Below, one piece after another: positions 18,124 through 26,237 of a stretch of 64,000 nucleotides of DNA; position 1 is the stretch's first letter, and the number at the start of each line of letters is the position of its first letter. The notes beneath the pieces were generated by a model. The model did no database searches and had not been told where the DNA came from. It saw nothing but the letters and a program-made list of their open reading frames with translations. Origin of the DNA: Pseudomonas viridiflava (GTDB lineage: Bacteria > Pseudomonadota > Gammaproteobacteria > Pseudomonadales > Pseudomonadaceae). A program made the translations under genes and the position numbers. The DNA is taken from the NCBI RefSeq assembly GCF_900585905.1, contig NZ_UTVH01000001.1:806001-870000 (forward strand), given 5' to 3'.

Positions 18124-19239
18124 ATGAAGCGATTGGCCGGACTTTCCGCACTTGCCTTGATTATCTCCAGCACCAGCGGTTGCGGTTGGCTGTGGGGTGA
18201 AGATGGTTACTTCCGTGATCGCGGCAGTGATTACCTGGAGGCGACCCAGACTGCACCGATGCAGATTCCACCGGGTGTTTCCGAAACCAAGCGCCTCGAT
18301 CCGCTGCTGCCGATTCCGCGCAACGTGGCCAACGATACCGCCAAGGGCGAATTCGTGGTGCCGCGTCCGCAGCCGCTCTCTACCAGCGCTGACGCCAGCG
18401 ATTTCAGCCTGCAGAAGAGCGGCGATGCGCGCTGGGTCCTGGCTCAGCGTGCACCTGCCGAAGTCTGGCCGGTGGCGCATCAGTATTTCGAGGACAACGG
18501 CTTCCGTATTGCCGAAGATCGTCCACAGACAGGCGAATTCAGCACCACCTGGCAGCGTCTTGATGAACTCTCGGCCAGCGTTTCCCGTCGCCTGAGCGCC
18601 ACCGGGACTGCCGCTGATGCCGAAACTCGCGTGCGTGTGCGCATCGAACCCGGCGTGCAGCGCAACACCAGTGAAATCTACGTCGTCAGCGTCGAGCGCC
18701 CGGCTGGCAGCAGTGCCGAGGTCGCGTTCCCTGAGCGCACCAGCAATCTGGCACTGGATGCCGCACTGACCGACGACATGCTCGCCAATCTCAGTCGCAG
18801 CGCAGCGCAAGGCGGCTCCGTGTCGCTGCTGGCCGCTCGCGACTACGACACGCCAAGCCGTGTTGCCCTGACGCAGGACGGCAGTGGTAACCCCGTATTG
18901 AACGTCGGGCCCGATCTTGACCGTGCATGGTCCAGTGTCGGCCGCGCGCTCAATCAGGGCGACTGGCGCGTTGAGGACATCAACCGCAGCCTGGGGCTTT
19001 ACTACATCAACCTTGCGGAGCGTGCCGACAAGCCTGAGAACAAGCCAGGCTTCTTTGGTCGCCTGTTTGGCAGTGAAGAAAGCAAAGAGCAGATCGATGC
19101 CCGCGCCGAGCGTTATCAGGTACGCCTGAGCAAGGTCGGTGATGACGTGCAGGTCACTGTCGAGAAAAACATCAACACCGTTGCACCTGCCGATGTAGCG
19201 CGTCGCGTGCTGGGTGTCATTCAAGACAACCTGGGTTAA
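18124..19239 (+). CDS. bamC: Outer membrane assembly lipoprotein BamC
   Basis: Component of the BAM machine that inserts beta-barrel proteins. The 371-residue product has a lipoprotein signal ending in SSTSGCGW, the unstructured N-terminal region (about 25-100, containing GSDYLEATQ), and two helix-grip domains (about 105-220 and 250-371). Placement after dapA and before purC matches the general gammaproteobacterial order. An MBL-fold gene begins directly after its stop. Confidence 0.94.
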   Translation: MKRLAGLSALALIISSTSGCGWLWGEDGYFRDRGSDYLEATQTAPMQIPPGVSETKRLDPLLPIPRNVANDTAKGEFVVPRPQPLSTSADASDFSLQKSGDARWVLAQRAPAEVWPVAHQYFEDNGFRIAEDRPQTGEFSTTWQRLDELSASVSRRLSATGTAADAETRVRVRIEPGVQRNTSEIYVVSVERPAGSSAEVAFPERTSNLALDAALTDDMLANLSRSAAQGGSVSLLAARDYDTPSRVALTQDGSGNPVLNVGPDLDRAWSSVGRALNQGDWRVEDINRSLGLYYINLAERADKPENKPGFFGRLFGSEESKEQIDARAERYQVRLSKVGDDVQVTVEKNINTVAPADVARRVLGVIQDNLG

Positions 19240-19998
19240 GTGCGTTTCGCCATATTGGGCAGCGGCAGCCAGGGCAATGGCACGCTGGTCGCCAGTAATG
19301 ACACCTGCGTGCTCGTGGATTGCGGCTTCTCGCTGCGGGAAACCGAGCGCCGACTGGCAAGGCTGGGCGTCAGCGGGCATCAGCTGAGCGCGATTCTGGT
19401 CACTCACGAGCATGCCGACCACGTGCATGGCGTCGGCATGCTGTCGCGACGCTACAATCTGCCGGTGTACCTGAGCAGCGGCACGGCGCGTGGGTTGCGC
19501 AAGCCGTTGCATGCCGCCGGTTATCTAGTGGGCGGGCAGGCGTTGCAGATCGGTTCGCTGAGCATTGACGCGGTGTCAGTGGCGCATGATGCCCTGGAGC
19601 CTACGCAGTTTGTCTTCAGCGACGGCGCGCGACGTTTCGGCATGCTGACTGACCTGGGGTCGTATTGCTCCACAGTGCTGGAGAGTTACCACGGCCTGAA
19701 CGCGCTGATGATCGAGTCCAACCATTGCCGCGACATGCTTGCACGCGGCCATTACCCGTACTTCCTCAAGCAGCGGGTCGGTGGCAGTGAAGGGCATTTG
19801 AACAACCATCAGGCGGCAAGCCTGGTGAACGAGCTGGGGTGGCAAGGGCTGCAGCATCTGGTCCTGGCTCATATCAGCAGCAAGAACAATCTGCCGCATC
19901 TGGCCCGGCAATGTTTCGTCGACACCCTCGGGTGCGATCCGGACTGGTTACAATTGGCCGATCAAGATTCAGGGCTCGACTGGCGACACATCGCCTAG
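19240..19998 (+). CDS. MBL-fold metallo-hydrolase (YycJ/WalJ-like)
   Basis: 252-residue metallo-beta-lactamase-fold protein with the metal motif THEHADHVHG (about 47-56) and further His/Asp ligands. The GTG start directly abuts the bamC TAA. The family includes putative exonucleases and RNases such as YycJ, but the substrate is not established. It sits in the dapA-bamC-purC operon, which gives no specific clue. Confidence 0.88.
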   Translation: MRFAILGSGSQGNGTLVASNDTCVLVDCGFSLRETERRLARLGVSGHQLSAILVTHEHADHVHGVGMLSRRYNLPVYLSSGTARGLRKPLHAAGYLVGGQALQIGSLSIDAVSVAHDALEPTQFVFSDGARRFGMLTDLGSYCSTVLESYHGLNALMIESNHCRDMLARGHYPYFLKQRVGGSEGHLNNHQAASLVNELGWQGLQHLVLAHISSKNNLPHLARQCFVDTLGCDPDWLQLADQDSGLDWRHIA

Positions 19999-20026
19999 CC
20001 CAACTACTTAGCAAGCGGAGCCCATC

Positions 20027-20740
20027 ATGGAAAAACGTGAAGAACTCTACCGCGGCAAAGCCAAGTCGGTGTACACCACCGACGACGCTGACCGCTTGAT
20101 CCTGCTGTTTCGTAACGACACCTCGGCGTTCGACGGCAAGCGCATCGAACAGCTGGACCGCAAGGGCATGGTGAACAACAAGTTCAACGCCTTCATCATG
20201 CAGAAGCTGGAAGAAGCGGGTGTGCCGACCCAGTTCGACAAGCTGTTGGGCGACAACGAATGCCTGGTCAAGAAGCTCGACATGATCCCGGTGGAGTGCG
20301 TCGTGCGCAACTACGCCGCTGGCAGCCTGGTCAAGCGCCTGGGCATTGAGGAAGGCACCAGACTCAACCCTTACACCTTCGAGCTGTTCCTGAAGGACGA
20401 TGCCAAGGGCGATCCGTTCATCAACGAATCACACGTGGTCGCGTTCGGCTGGGGCACCGCCGAGCAGCTGGTACGCATGAAAGAGCTGTCGCTGAAGGTC
20501 AACGACGTGCTCAGCAAGCTGTTCGACGACGCCGGGTTGCTGCTGGTGGACTTCAAGCTTGAGTTCGGCGTGTTCAGCGACGGCTCCATCGTCCTGGGCG
20601 ACGAATTCAGCCCCGATGGCTGCCGCCTGTGGGACAAGGACACCAAGAAGAAAATGGACAAGGATCGCTTCCGCCAGGGCCTCGGTGACGTCATCGAAGC
20701 CTACGAAGAAGTCGCCAAACGCCTGGGCGTACCGCTCTAA
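20027..20740 (+). CDS. purC: SAICAR synthase
   Basis: Phosphoribosylaminoimidazole-succinocarboxamide synthase, joining aspartate to CAIR in purine synthesis. 237 residues with typical [51 protein letters not shown] and [13 protein letters not shown] stretches. A GCGGAGCC sequence precedes the ATG. It is the last gene before tRNA-Ser. Confidence 0.97.
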   Translation: MEKREELYRGKAKSVYTTDDADRLILLFRNDTSAFDGKRIEQLDRKGMVNNKFNAFIMQKLEEAGVPTQFDKLLGDNECLVKKLDMIPVECVVRNYAAGSLVKRLGIEEGTRLNPYTFELFLKDDAKGDPFINESHVVAFGWGTAEQLVRMKELSLKVNDVLSKLFDDAGLLLVDFKLEFGVFSDGSIVLGDEFSPDGCRLWDKDTKKKMDKDRFRQGLGDVIEAYEEVAKRLGVPL

Positions 20741-20794
20741 GTCGCGGAAAGTGTCGCAAGCGCTTGATAGCACGAAAAAAAATCAGCAAAAAGG

Positions 20795-20823
20795 TTCGCC
20801 TTCTGCGATTGACCTGTTATGAT
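20795..20823 (+). promoter_or_regulatory. Possible promoter of tRNA-Ser
   Basis: TATGAT (20818-20823) has a weak TTCGCC 17 bases upstream and a GCGCGCC discriminator downstream. The tRNA starts 11 bases after the -10 box. The -35 match is poor. Confidence 0.45.
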
Positions 20824-20833
20824 GCGCGCCGTT

Positions 20834-20923
20834 GGAGAGATGCCGGAGTGGCCGAACGGGACGGATTCGAAATCCGTTGTACTGGCGACAGTACCTAGGG
20901 TTCAAATCCCTATCTCTCCGCCA
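20834..20923 (+). tRNA. tRNA-Ser(CGA)
   Basis: 90-base class II tRNA with long variable arm and encoded CCA. The acceptor stem is GGAGAGA with TCTCTCC and the discriminator base is G. The anticodon stem ACGGA/TCCGT with loop TTCGAAA gives anticodon CGA. The T loop is GGGTTCAAATCCC. The anticodon arm is repeated four kilobases downstream, marking this gene as an integration target. Confidence 0.97.
20861..20880 (+). repeat. Direct repeat, left copy (attL candidate) in the tRNA-Ser anticodon arm
   Basis: ACGGATTCGAAATCCGTTGT, identical to 24889-24908. It covers the whole anticodon stem-loop, a known crossover site for tyrosine recombinases that target tRNA genes. Confidence 0.75.
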
Positions 20924-20931
20924 TATACGAG

Positions 20932-20963
20932 GCCCCGAGCGCTTATACCGCTCGGGGCTTTTT
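20932..20963 (+). terminator. Terminator of tRNA-Ser
   Basis: Perfect ten-base stem GCCCCGAGCG / CGCTCGGGGC with a seven-base loop, then TTTTT. It is nine bases after the tRNA CCA. Confidence 0.92.
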
Positions 20964-21003
20964 GCATTTGGGGGAATTTGGGGGAATGGGGGAGAGTGTC
21001 ATT

Positions 21004-21014
21004 CCCCCCCCCCC
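21004..21014 (+). repeat. Homopolymer run of eleven C residues
   Basis: The C run follows G-rich repeats (GGGGGAAT copies at 20970-20992) and could form an imperfect hairpin with them. It sits between the tRNA terminator and the integrase remnant and is a likely slippage or sequencing-error site. Confidence 0.6.
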
Positions 21015-21101
21015 ATTGCCCGTTACGAAAAGCGCGGCGATGCCTGGCGAGCCCAGATTCGACGTAAAGGATACCAGCGATCCGCCCAATCGGCTGCTTG
21101 A
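21015..21101 (+). pseudogene. Remnant of a phage-type integrase N-terminus
   Basis: The translation IARYEKRGDAWRAQIRRKGY resembles the start of phage tyrosine recombinases, whose N-terminal arm-binding domains read like KRGxKWRAxIRRKG. It stops after 28 codons and nothing of the catalytic domain follows. Position directly after tRNA-Ser fits an integrase that once targeted this tRNA. Confidence 0.6.
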
Positions 21102-21659
21102 ATGCCAACCCGCTGCTGGCTGGTGTGGGCGGCACGCTGCCTGCCGGCGTCAATGCGGTGGCCGGTTCGGTGCTGGCCGACAACTATAAGGCAAGCGGTT
21201 CGGGCCTGCCTGGGATAACCACACGGTGGTTCAAGGAGCCAGCAGCGTTTGGCCAGGCGTAGTGCATCGAGCTGGGCGGAACGATGGGAGCGGCCGGCGG
21301 CTACATCTACATGCAGCCGATTGCAAACGTCGCGTTAGCGTTGGCGGCGAATGATGTTATCGAGATGGTGTCCGCAGTGCAGATCAATGGCAGCTCGCGT
21401 GGCATCTTGGGCTGGGAGGCTGCTGATCATCACCAAGCCCGTGAGCGGCGCCTCAACCACGATCTACTACCGGTCGATGGACAAGTATCAGGAACCGTTC
21501 ACGATGCCCGCCAGCTTCTCCGGCGAGCTGGAAACGCAGCGCGGGACCATCGACACCACTGAAACTGTCGTATCTGCGCGCATGGGCCTTTACCTGGCTG
21601 CAGGTGTCGCCCAGAACTCTGTAGTGAAGGTGGCGCAGTTCGCGATTCGTAAAGTGTAG
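21101..21659 (+). pseudogene. Decayed phage-like structural or tail gene
   Basis: Frame from 21101 reads NPLLAGVGGTLPAGVNAVAG and meets an in-frame TAG at 21260. It continues as GAAGGYIYMQPIANVALALA, then shifts frame near 21420 to LLIITKPVSGASTTIYYRSM and ends KVAQFAIRKV. The pieces read as one former protein broken by a stop and a frameshift. It resembles phage tail or fibre proteins in general composition; a precise family is not claimed. Confidence 0.5.
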
Positions 21660-21855
21660 GGACAGGCGCGAATCCGAGCGCGCGGTTGACCACAACAGTC
21701 TTGGCAAACGTTACGCCGGATAAAGCCAGCGCAATTGCGCTCATCACCGTGCTAGGGATGGGCGTATTCTCCGGGAACTACCCTGATCGATTAATGTCAA
21801 ATGGCTAGTTTAACGAATTTTCATTAGCAAGTTAGCTACCAGGGAGAGGTAACAG

Positions 21856-22344
21856 ATGGCTTTCGACGCCTTTATCCAGATCGCAGACATCCAGGGGGAA
21901 GCGCTGGACGATAAGTACTCAAAGTGGATTGAAATTACCGGCTACAATTTCGGTGTAAGCCAAAGCACGTCTGCAACCGCCAGCTCTTCGGGCGGTGCTT
22001 CATCCGGTCGCACTACAATGACCAACTTTACTTTTACCAAATACCTCGACAGCGCCAGTTGCAAGCTCATGGAAGCCAGCTGCGCAGGCGAGCATCTCAA
22101 GGAAGTGAGGCTGGTACTTTGCCGCGCAGGCACCGACAAGCTCAAATACTACGAAGTGGTGCTTGAGGAAGTTATTATAGCCGACTACTCACAAAGCGCC
22201 AGTTCGGGCATTCCTATCGAAATCGTACAACTCAACTACGGCCGGATCAAGGCAACCTACACAATTCAGAAACGGGCCGATGGCATGGCGGGCGGTAACG
22301 TGGCTGGCGGCTGGGACCGGATCAATAATAAAAAGTACTCGTGA
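21856..22344 (+). CDS. hcp: Hcp-family type VI secretion tube protein (orphan)
   Basis: 162 residues, the usual Hcp length. Family features include MAFDAFIQIADIQGEALDDK, WIEITGYNFGVSQ, FTFTKYLDSASCKLM and the C-terminal IQLNYGRIKATY-type strand. Hcp rings stack to form the secreted tube and carry small effectors in the lumen. A strong AGGGAGAGG precedes the ATG. No T6SS structural gene is in this window, so this is an orphan copy. Two genes follow in close order, as expected for a tube-effector-immunity set. Confidence 0.9.
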   Translation: MAFDAFIQIADIQGEALDDKYSKWIEITGYNFGVSQSTSATASSSGGASSGRTTMTNFTFTKYLDSASCKLMEASCAGEHLKEVRLVLCRAGTDKLKYYEVVLEEVIIADYSQSASSGIPIEIVQLNYGRIKATYTIQKRADGMAGGNVAGGWDRINNKKYS

Positions 22345-22353
22345 GCTACGACC

Positions 22354-23328
22354 ATGGCCGAAGCACGTTCTTTCATTAACTCCAGAACACAGACCTTTGA
22401 CTCGCTGAGAGCCAACCTGGCGCTGCCGAAAAATACCAACGCCAAGTTCCTCGCCCTCAACTCACACATATCGGGAAGCGTGGTCCTTGCGGGGGAACTG
22501 GTCATAGTTGGTGACGCCTCGACTTCATCGTCCACAGCTCAGGAGGCTTTCCTGATGGCTAAGGCTGCGGAGGTGCATACTGCGTTGCTAGCGAATGGTG
22601 CGGGAGGAGATGATTTTTTTCTTGAGAATTTTGAGTTGCTCAAGCAGTTGATCAGTCATAGTTCCATGGGTGTAGGCGCGATAAGTGAGAGCTGGGGCAG
22701 ACACCTCGAAGCGATTAAGGCGACACTTCAGGATATCGAAAGAATGTATCGGGAGTATTTGGGCTCCGGCACCATGACAAATCGCGACGAATTCTATGCC
22801 AAGCGAACATCGCTGTTTATCAAGCTGGAGCAGCAGCTCGATAACATAGCATCGCTTGGTTCTGGCTTACGTAATGAAGGTTCAATCAAAAGATTGCTAG
22901 GGCTCTCAACGACAAGCTATTTACATACTGGAGAAGTAGCAGGATACGCCGAAAAAGTATCAGGAGTCGCAAGAGCGGCGAAGTGGATGAAAAGCGGCAC
23001 ATATATAGGTATTGCGCTTGACGTGAGCGCCACCGGGCTTTCCATCCACAAAGCCTGTGCTGCAGGACGCGAAGAGCAGTGTAGAAAGGCAAAGTACGTT
23101 GAAGGTGCATCTTTAGTTGGAAGTCTAGGCGGCAGTGCCGTTGGTGGATCCCTCGGAAGTTATGCTGCCGGCGCTGTATGTATGGCTGTAGGTCTTCCAT
23201 CGGCAGGGGTAGGTACGTTAGCCTGCGTCGTGGTGGGGGCTGCTGCCGGCGGAGCCCTAGGTGGTGCTTTAATAGGTAGTGGTGGTGAGTTTGTCGGAGA
23301 ATATATATATGGGAAGACGACCCAATGA
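22354..23328 (+). CDS. Candidate T6SS effector with C-terminal glycine-zipper membrane domain
   Basis: 324 residues, starting nine bases after hcp and overlapping the next gene by four bases. Residues 1-200 are mixed polar and predicted mostly helical. A first hydrophobic segment lies at about 214-232 (SGTYIGIALDVSATGLSIH), then residues 251-310 form a Gly/Ala-rich hydrophobic stretch with GxxxG-like spacing (VGSLGGSAVGGSLGSYAAGA, VVVGAAAGGALGGALIGSGG). This resembles pore-forming toxins such as the glycine-zipper T6SS effectors. There is no signal peptide. Four cysteines (235, 243, 276, 291) flank the membrane region. Function as a membrane-damaging toxin is inferred from hcp linkage, composition and the membrane partner downstream. 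Confidence 0.7.
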   Translation: MAEARSFINSRTQTFDSLRANLALPKNTNAKFLALNSHISGSVVLAGELVIVGDASTSSSTAQEAFLMAKAAEVHTALLANGAGGDDFFLENFELLKQLISHSSMGVGAISESWGRHLEAIKATLQDIERMYREYLGSGTMTNRDEFYAKRTSLFIKLEQQLDNIASLGSGLRNEGSIKRLLGLSTTSYLHTGEVAGYAEKVSGVARAAKWMKSGTYIGIALDVSATGLSIHKACAAGREEQCRKAKYVEGASLVGSLGGSAVGGSLGSYAAGAVCMAVGLPSAGVGTLACVVVGAAAGGALGGALIGSGGEFVGEYIYGKTTQ

Positions 23329-23699
23329 TGGGCCTAGAGCTAGGCATGATAGGTGTGATTTTATACGCAATCATGATAGTAATAATTATTGCATCGCTTT
23401 ATGTGGCGCACAAGTACACGCATATTTTTGAGTCATACTTATCAAGCTGCAAACTCATAACAGACAACCAAGCTACTTATCGTGAAGCAGGATTGCCGGG
23501 CAAAATTGTGCGATGCGGCATGATGTATATATTTCTAATAATTCCAGGTTTGGGTAAAAAGCGTGGGCTTATGGATATAAAAGAAGTACAGAACTTTCCT
23601 AGGGGAATGAAGTGCTTGTTGTTTATTCCTTGGACGGCCCAGATTGTGATATTTATAGCATTAATCTGGTTCACCCAGTTTGCTATACCTCGACAATAA
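23325..23699 (+). CDS. Candidate membrane immunity protein for the adjacent effector
   Basis: 124 residues (or 123 from the second ATG) with three predicted membrane helices: about 5-27 (GMIGVILYAIMIVIIIASLY), about 64-78 and about 96-118. The start overlaps the effector stop (ATGATG), so the two are translationally coupled, as usual for toxin and antidote. It is AT-rich compared with core genes nearby. An integral-membrane immunity protein is what would be expected against a pore-forming toxin. I recognise no named family. Confidence 0.6.
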   Translation: MMGLELGMIGVILYAIMIVIIIASLYVAHKYTHIFESYLSSCKLITDNQATYREAGLPGKIVRCGMMYIFLIIPGLGKKRGLMDIKEVQNFPRGMKCLLFIPWTAQIVIFIALIWFTQFAIPRQ

Positions 23700-24084
23700 G
23701 TTTTATGAGAAGTGGTCTCCAGGGTTCGCATGCACAGGTGATTGATTAACATACATCGAGTAGGGAGCTGAAGACGTCGGCATCATCGCACCTACGATAC
23801 TGGGGGAGCGAGCATCCAACGCGTGCGGTCCGCCATTAGCATGCCAGCATCATCGCTTCCTCACGCAGCCAGTTGATGGCGTGCCAGTCGAGGCAACCAG
23901 CTCGCTTTTACGCAGCCAGTTTACAAATCGAACATGCATTATTTGCGAACCTGGCCGGAGAAGGAGGTGAGAACTTCCTGCTCATCTTTACGCGCTGTCC
24001 AGAGTCTGATGCGGCTTGTAATAAGTTTGCGTCATTCGGCGCAAATCCGCTCGATCCGCATTGACCAAATCCGCGCTCGCCATT
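23700..24084. other. Non-coding or degenerate stretch of the tRNA-Ser islet
   Basis: Several short overlapping open frames without ribosome sites or recognisable products. Probably decayed element DNA between the secretion cassette and the LexA-boxed gene. Confidence 0.45.
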
Positions 24085-24104
24085 TACTGTATTTATGTAC
24101 AGAA
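24085..24104. promoter_or_regulatory. LexA (SOS) box
   Basis: TACTGTATTTATGTACAGAA contains CTGT-N8-ACAG with an AT-rich spacer, an almost exact match to the LexA consensus. It lies 16 bases before the ATG of the next open frame, where bound LexA would block transcription. Confidence 0.75.
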
Positions 24105-24119
24105 CTTCGAGCATGATAA

Positions 24120-24392
24120 ATGAATTACCTGATCGGCCCAAGACGTCGACTGAGTATCGCCGTGGACAGTAAAGAGCTTCGCCGCATCCAACCCGTGCAG
24201 GATGACATCCAGATCGCCGAACTGCCGAGCGATGCGCTGGGCCGCGTCTCAGTCAGCGCATGGATATTTGTCCACTCCTCCAATATGCCTGATCGGTTAC
24301 CTCGCTTGTTGGACATGCGCATCACGGGGATGATCACGAACGGCATGAACATCACCGGATACGAACAGATACGCGATGCCTTCTATTCGTAG
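24120..24392 (+). CDS. Small SOS-linked protein of probable phage origin
   Basis: 90 residues, MNYLIGPRRRLSIAVDSKEL at the N-terminus and ITGMITNGMNITGYEQIRDA near the C-terminus. It starts right after the LexA box, which argues that it is or was a real gene of a DNA-damage-induced prophage. No domain is recognised. The lack of a strong ribosome site and the decayed surroundings leave open whether it is still functional. Confidence 0.55.
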   Translation: MNYLIGPRRRLSIAVDSKELRRIQPVQDDIQIAELPSDALGRVSVSAWIFVHSSNMPDRLPRLLDMRITGMITNGMNITGYEQIRDAFYS

Positions 24393-24394
24393 TC

Positions 24395-24679
24395 ATGGTG
24401 GTGCCGAGGTGTATAGGTAAAGGCATGCCCAGGCGGATCCGATGCTCGACTGGAAAAAGTGGATTCAATACAGCTTCTCGTTCACTGCTGACCCAGACAC
24501 ACACACACCGGGCCAAGATGATCGGTCTGGCCACTGCGGCGTTACGCGCACGGATGATTGATGCCGAGGAGTACGGCGAGATGGTTGAGCTTCTGGACTG
24601 CGCGAAACTGTGGGCTGAGGAAGAGTTAATCGACGCCGAGATGCGCGGTTTATTCGACGGGGCCGGTGACATTGGGTAG
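24395..24679 (+). CDS. Small hypothetical protein, possibly the second gene of the SOS-linked unit
   Basis: The convincing part runs from the ATG at 24518 and reads MIGLATAALRARMIDAEEYG, followed by an acidic helical tail (AKLWAEEELIDAEMR). The upstream portion of the frame is basic and not protein-like, so the true start is uncertain. It follows the LexA-boxed gene closely. Family unknown. Confidence 0.35.
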   Translation: MVVPRCIGKGMPRRIRCSTGKSGFNTASRSLLTQTHTHRAKMIGLATAALRARMIDAEEYGEMVELLDCAKLWAEEELIDAEMRGLFDGAGDIG

Positions 24680-24888
24680 CGGTGAGCAGCCGGACAATAT
24701 GTGGACGCCATGTGGTAATCCCTCGACCTCCCGACCGATGGCGCAAGAATAATAGGTCTGCTGTCTTGGGCGAAATTTGAGGGAATGACTTCCCCGAATG
24801 GTGTTGAATGCAGCTGCGTCATACTTTAGCGAAGACACAAATTTAAAGGATTTAACCGTTTTCATATGAATTTTTATTGGAGGTGGAA

Positions 24889-24908
24889 ACGGATTCGAAA
24901 TCCGTTGT
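24889..24908 (+). repeat. Direct repeat, right copy (attR candidate)
   Basis: ACGGATTCGAAATCCGTTGT, identical to the tRNA-Ser anticodon arm at 20861-20880. Flanking bases on both sides differ, so the identity is exactly 20 bases. The rest of a displaced tRNA 3' half is not visible after it. Confidence 0.75.
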
Positions 24909-25094
24909 GGCTGGCTCGAGGCGGGGTTGCTGCCTGCCGTGAGAAACATGGTCGGCTTCAGGCGTATAGCCGTTCATGACGATCAGTCGCTCTTGCCGAC
25001 CGTCACAACTTCCATCATCAACCAGCATCTGGGCAGCATTTTGTTATCCAGCTCAGCGATCCTTCGCAAAGATCCTCGGCTGTAACTTCAGCTT

Positions 25095-25184
25095 TGCAGG
25101 AGCGAAATCAATTCGCAATGGGCTCGGCGCTGCGAGTCTTTCGGCGCCTGACAGATAGCCTCGCGAATGAATTCGCTCCTACAG
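25095..25184. repeat. REP-like palindrome
   Basis: GCAGGAGCGAAATCAATTCGC and GCGAATGAATTCGCTCCTAC face each other across about 50 bases. It lies just past the tRNA-Ser islet and downstream of the HAD phosphatase gene. Confidence 0.6.
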
Positions 25185-25219
25185 GTCGCGAGTGTTGCGG
25201 CGGACTGTTTACGCCGCAT

Positions 25220-25870
25220 TCATCGCCGCACCAGGCCCAGACCCTCTGCATCGATCAACGCTTCAACCCCTTCATAACTCGCCAGCGCCGGGTGCCGCGT
25301 CTGCATCTCGTGCTGATGCGTCGCTGTAATCACCACCACACTGGCGCCAGCGGCTTCGGCTGCGGCGATGCCTGCCGGTGCATCTTCGAAGATCAGGCAG
25401 TCATTAATATCGACGCCCAGGCGCTTGGCGGCGAGGAGGAAGCAGTCCGGGGCGGGTTTGCCGTGAGTGACGTCTTCTGCGGTGACAATGTTGATCGGCA
25501 TTTTCAGGCCCGCAGCGGTCAGGCGGGCTTCGGCCAGGGCGCGGGGCGCGGAGGTGACGATGGCCCAGCGCTCGGGCGGGATCGAGGCGAGGAGTCGGGC
25601 TGCGCCGGCCACTTCGATTACGCCTTGCACGTCGTCGATTTCAGCCTGGGAAATGGCTTGGGCTTCTGCCTCGGCGTCGACGCCCGGCAGGTCGAGATTG
25701 CGAATGGTGTCGATGCAGCGCACGCCGTGGATGGTGGACAGAAAGCTCGCGACGTCCAGGCCGTGGCGCTCGGCAAAATGTGTCCAGACTCGTTCGGCGG
25801 CGACGATGGAGTTGAGCAGCGTGCCGTCCATGTCGAACAGGAATGCCGAGAAGCGTCGGTTGTTGAGCAT
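25220..25870 (-). CDS. HAD-family sugar-phosphatase-like hydrolase
   Basis: 216 residues with HAD motif I FDMDGTLLNS, motif II in VTSAPRALAEA, and motif III/IV in GKPAPDCFLLAAKRLG and CLIFEDAPAGIAAAEAAGA. A helical cap lies between motifs I and II, as in subfamily IA phosphoglycolate or sugar phosphatases (YfbT/HxpA-like). ATG 25870 was chosen because the protein homology begins there. It is divergent from maeA. Substrate cannot be assigned from sequence alone. Confidence 0.88.
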   Translation of the reverse strand: MLNNRRFSAFLFDMDGTLLNSIVAAERVWTHFAERHGLDVASFLSTIHGVRCIDTIRNLDLPGVDAEAEAQAISQAEIDDVQGVIEVAGAARLLASIPPERWAIVTSAPRALAEARLTAAGLKMPINIVTAEDVTHGKPAPDCFLLAAKRLGVDINDCLIFEDAPAGIAAAEAAGASVVVITATHQHEMQTRHPALASYEGVEALIDAEGLGLVRR

Positions 25871-26237
25871 GGGTAATCTCAGGTTATGGGTTGCTGGTGA
25901 GCAGGGTCTGTCGAAATGCGGCTTGGCTTCAGGTGCATAGGTCGCAGGCTCCGACCTCTTCACAGGCCAGTGTACGCACTGAACATCAGATTTTCAGCGA
26001 TCAGCGCAATTCTAGCGACCCCTTTCGACGTGGCCGACTTTTCACTTTTTCGCCACCCTTTGGCCATGTAGTCGCGGCAAATTGTCGCAACACGATTTTG
26101 CGCGAGTAAGATGTCGCCCTTGATTTTTACTACCCTGATTGTTCAGGGCTGACCCTGACGCGCTCGCAGGCGAGTTTCCGGGTTGTCAGCCTTGCCGCGT
26201 ACTGAAGACGAGTAGACGAGAGAAGGCGATAACCGAA
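25871..26237. other. Divergent promoter region between the HAD gene and malic enzyme gene
   Basis: Non-coding. No operator was recognised. The AT-rich segment around 26110-26150 may hold the malic enzyme promoter. Confidence 0.4.

Larger units (their letters stand above)
24680..25219. other. Islet right end and repeat region without gene
   Basis: Contains the right copy of the 20-base direct repeat (24889-24908) and a REP-like element (25095-25184). No reading frame is convincing. Confidence 0.5.

Noticed and set aside
17467..19512. Long open frame antisense to dapA and bamC
   Set aside because: Same cause: high-GC codon pattern opens the opposite strand. Both sense genes are well-supported core genes.
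23873..24116. Small open frames between the immunity gene and the LexA box
   Set aside because: They overlap one another in different frames and none has a ribosome site or protein-like pattern.
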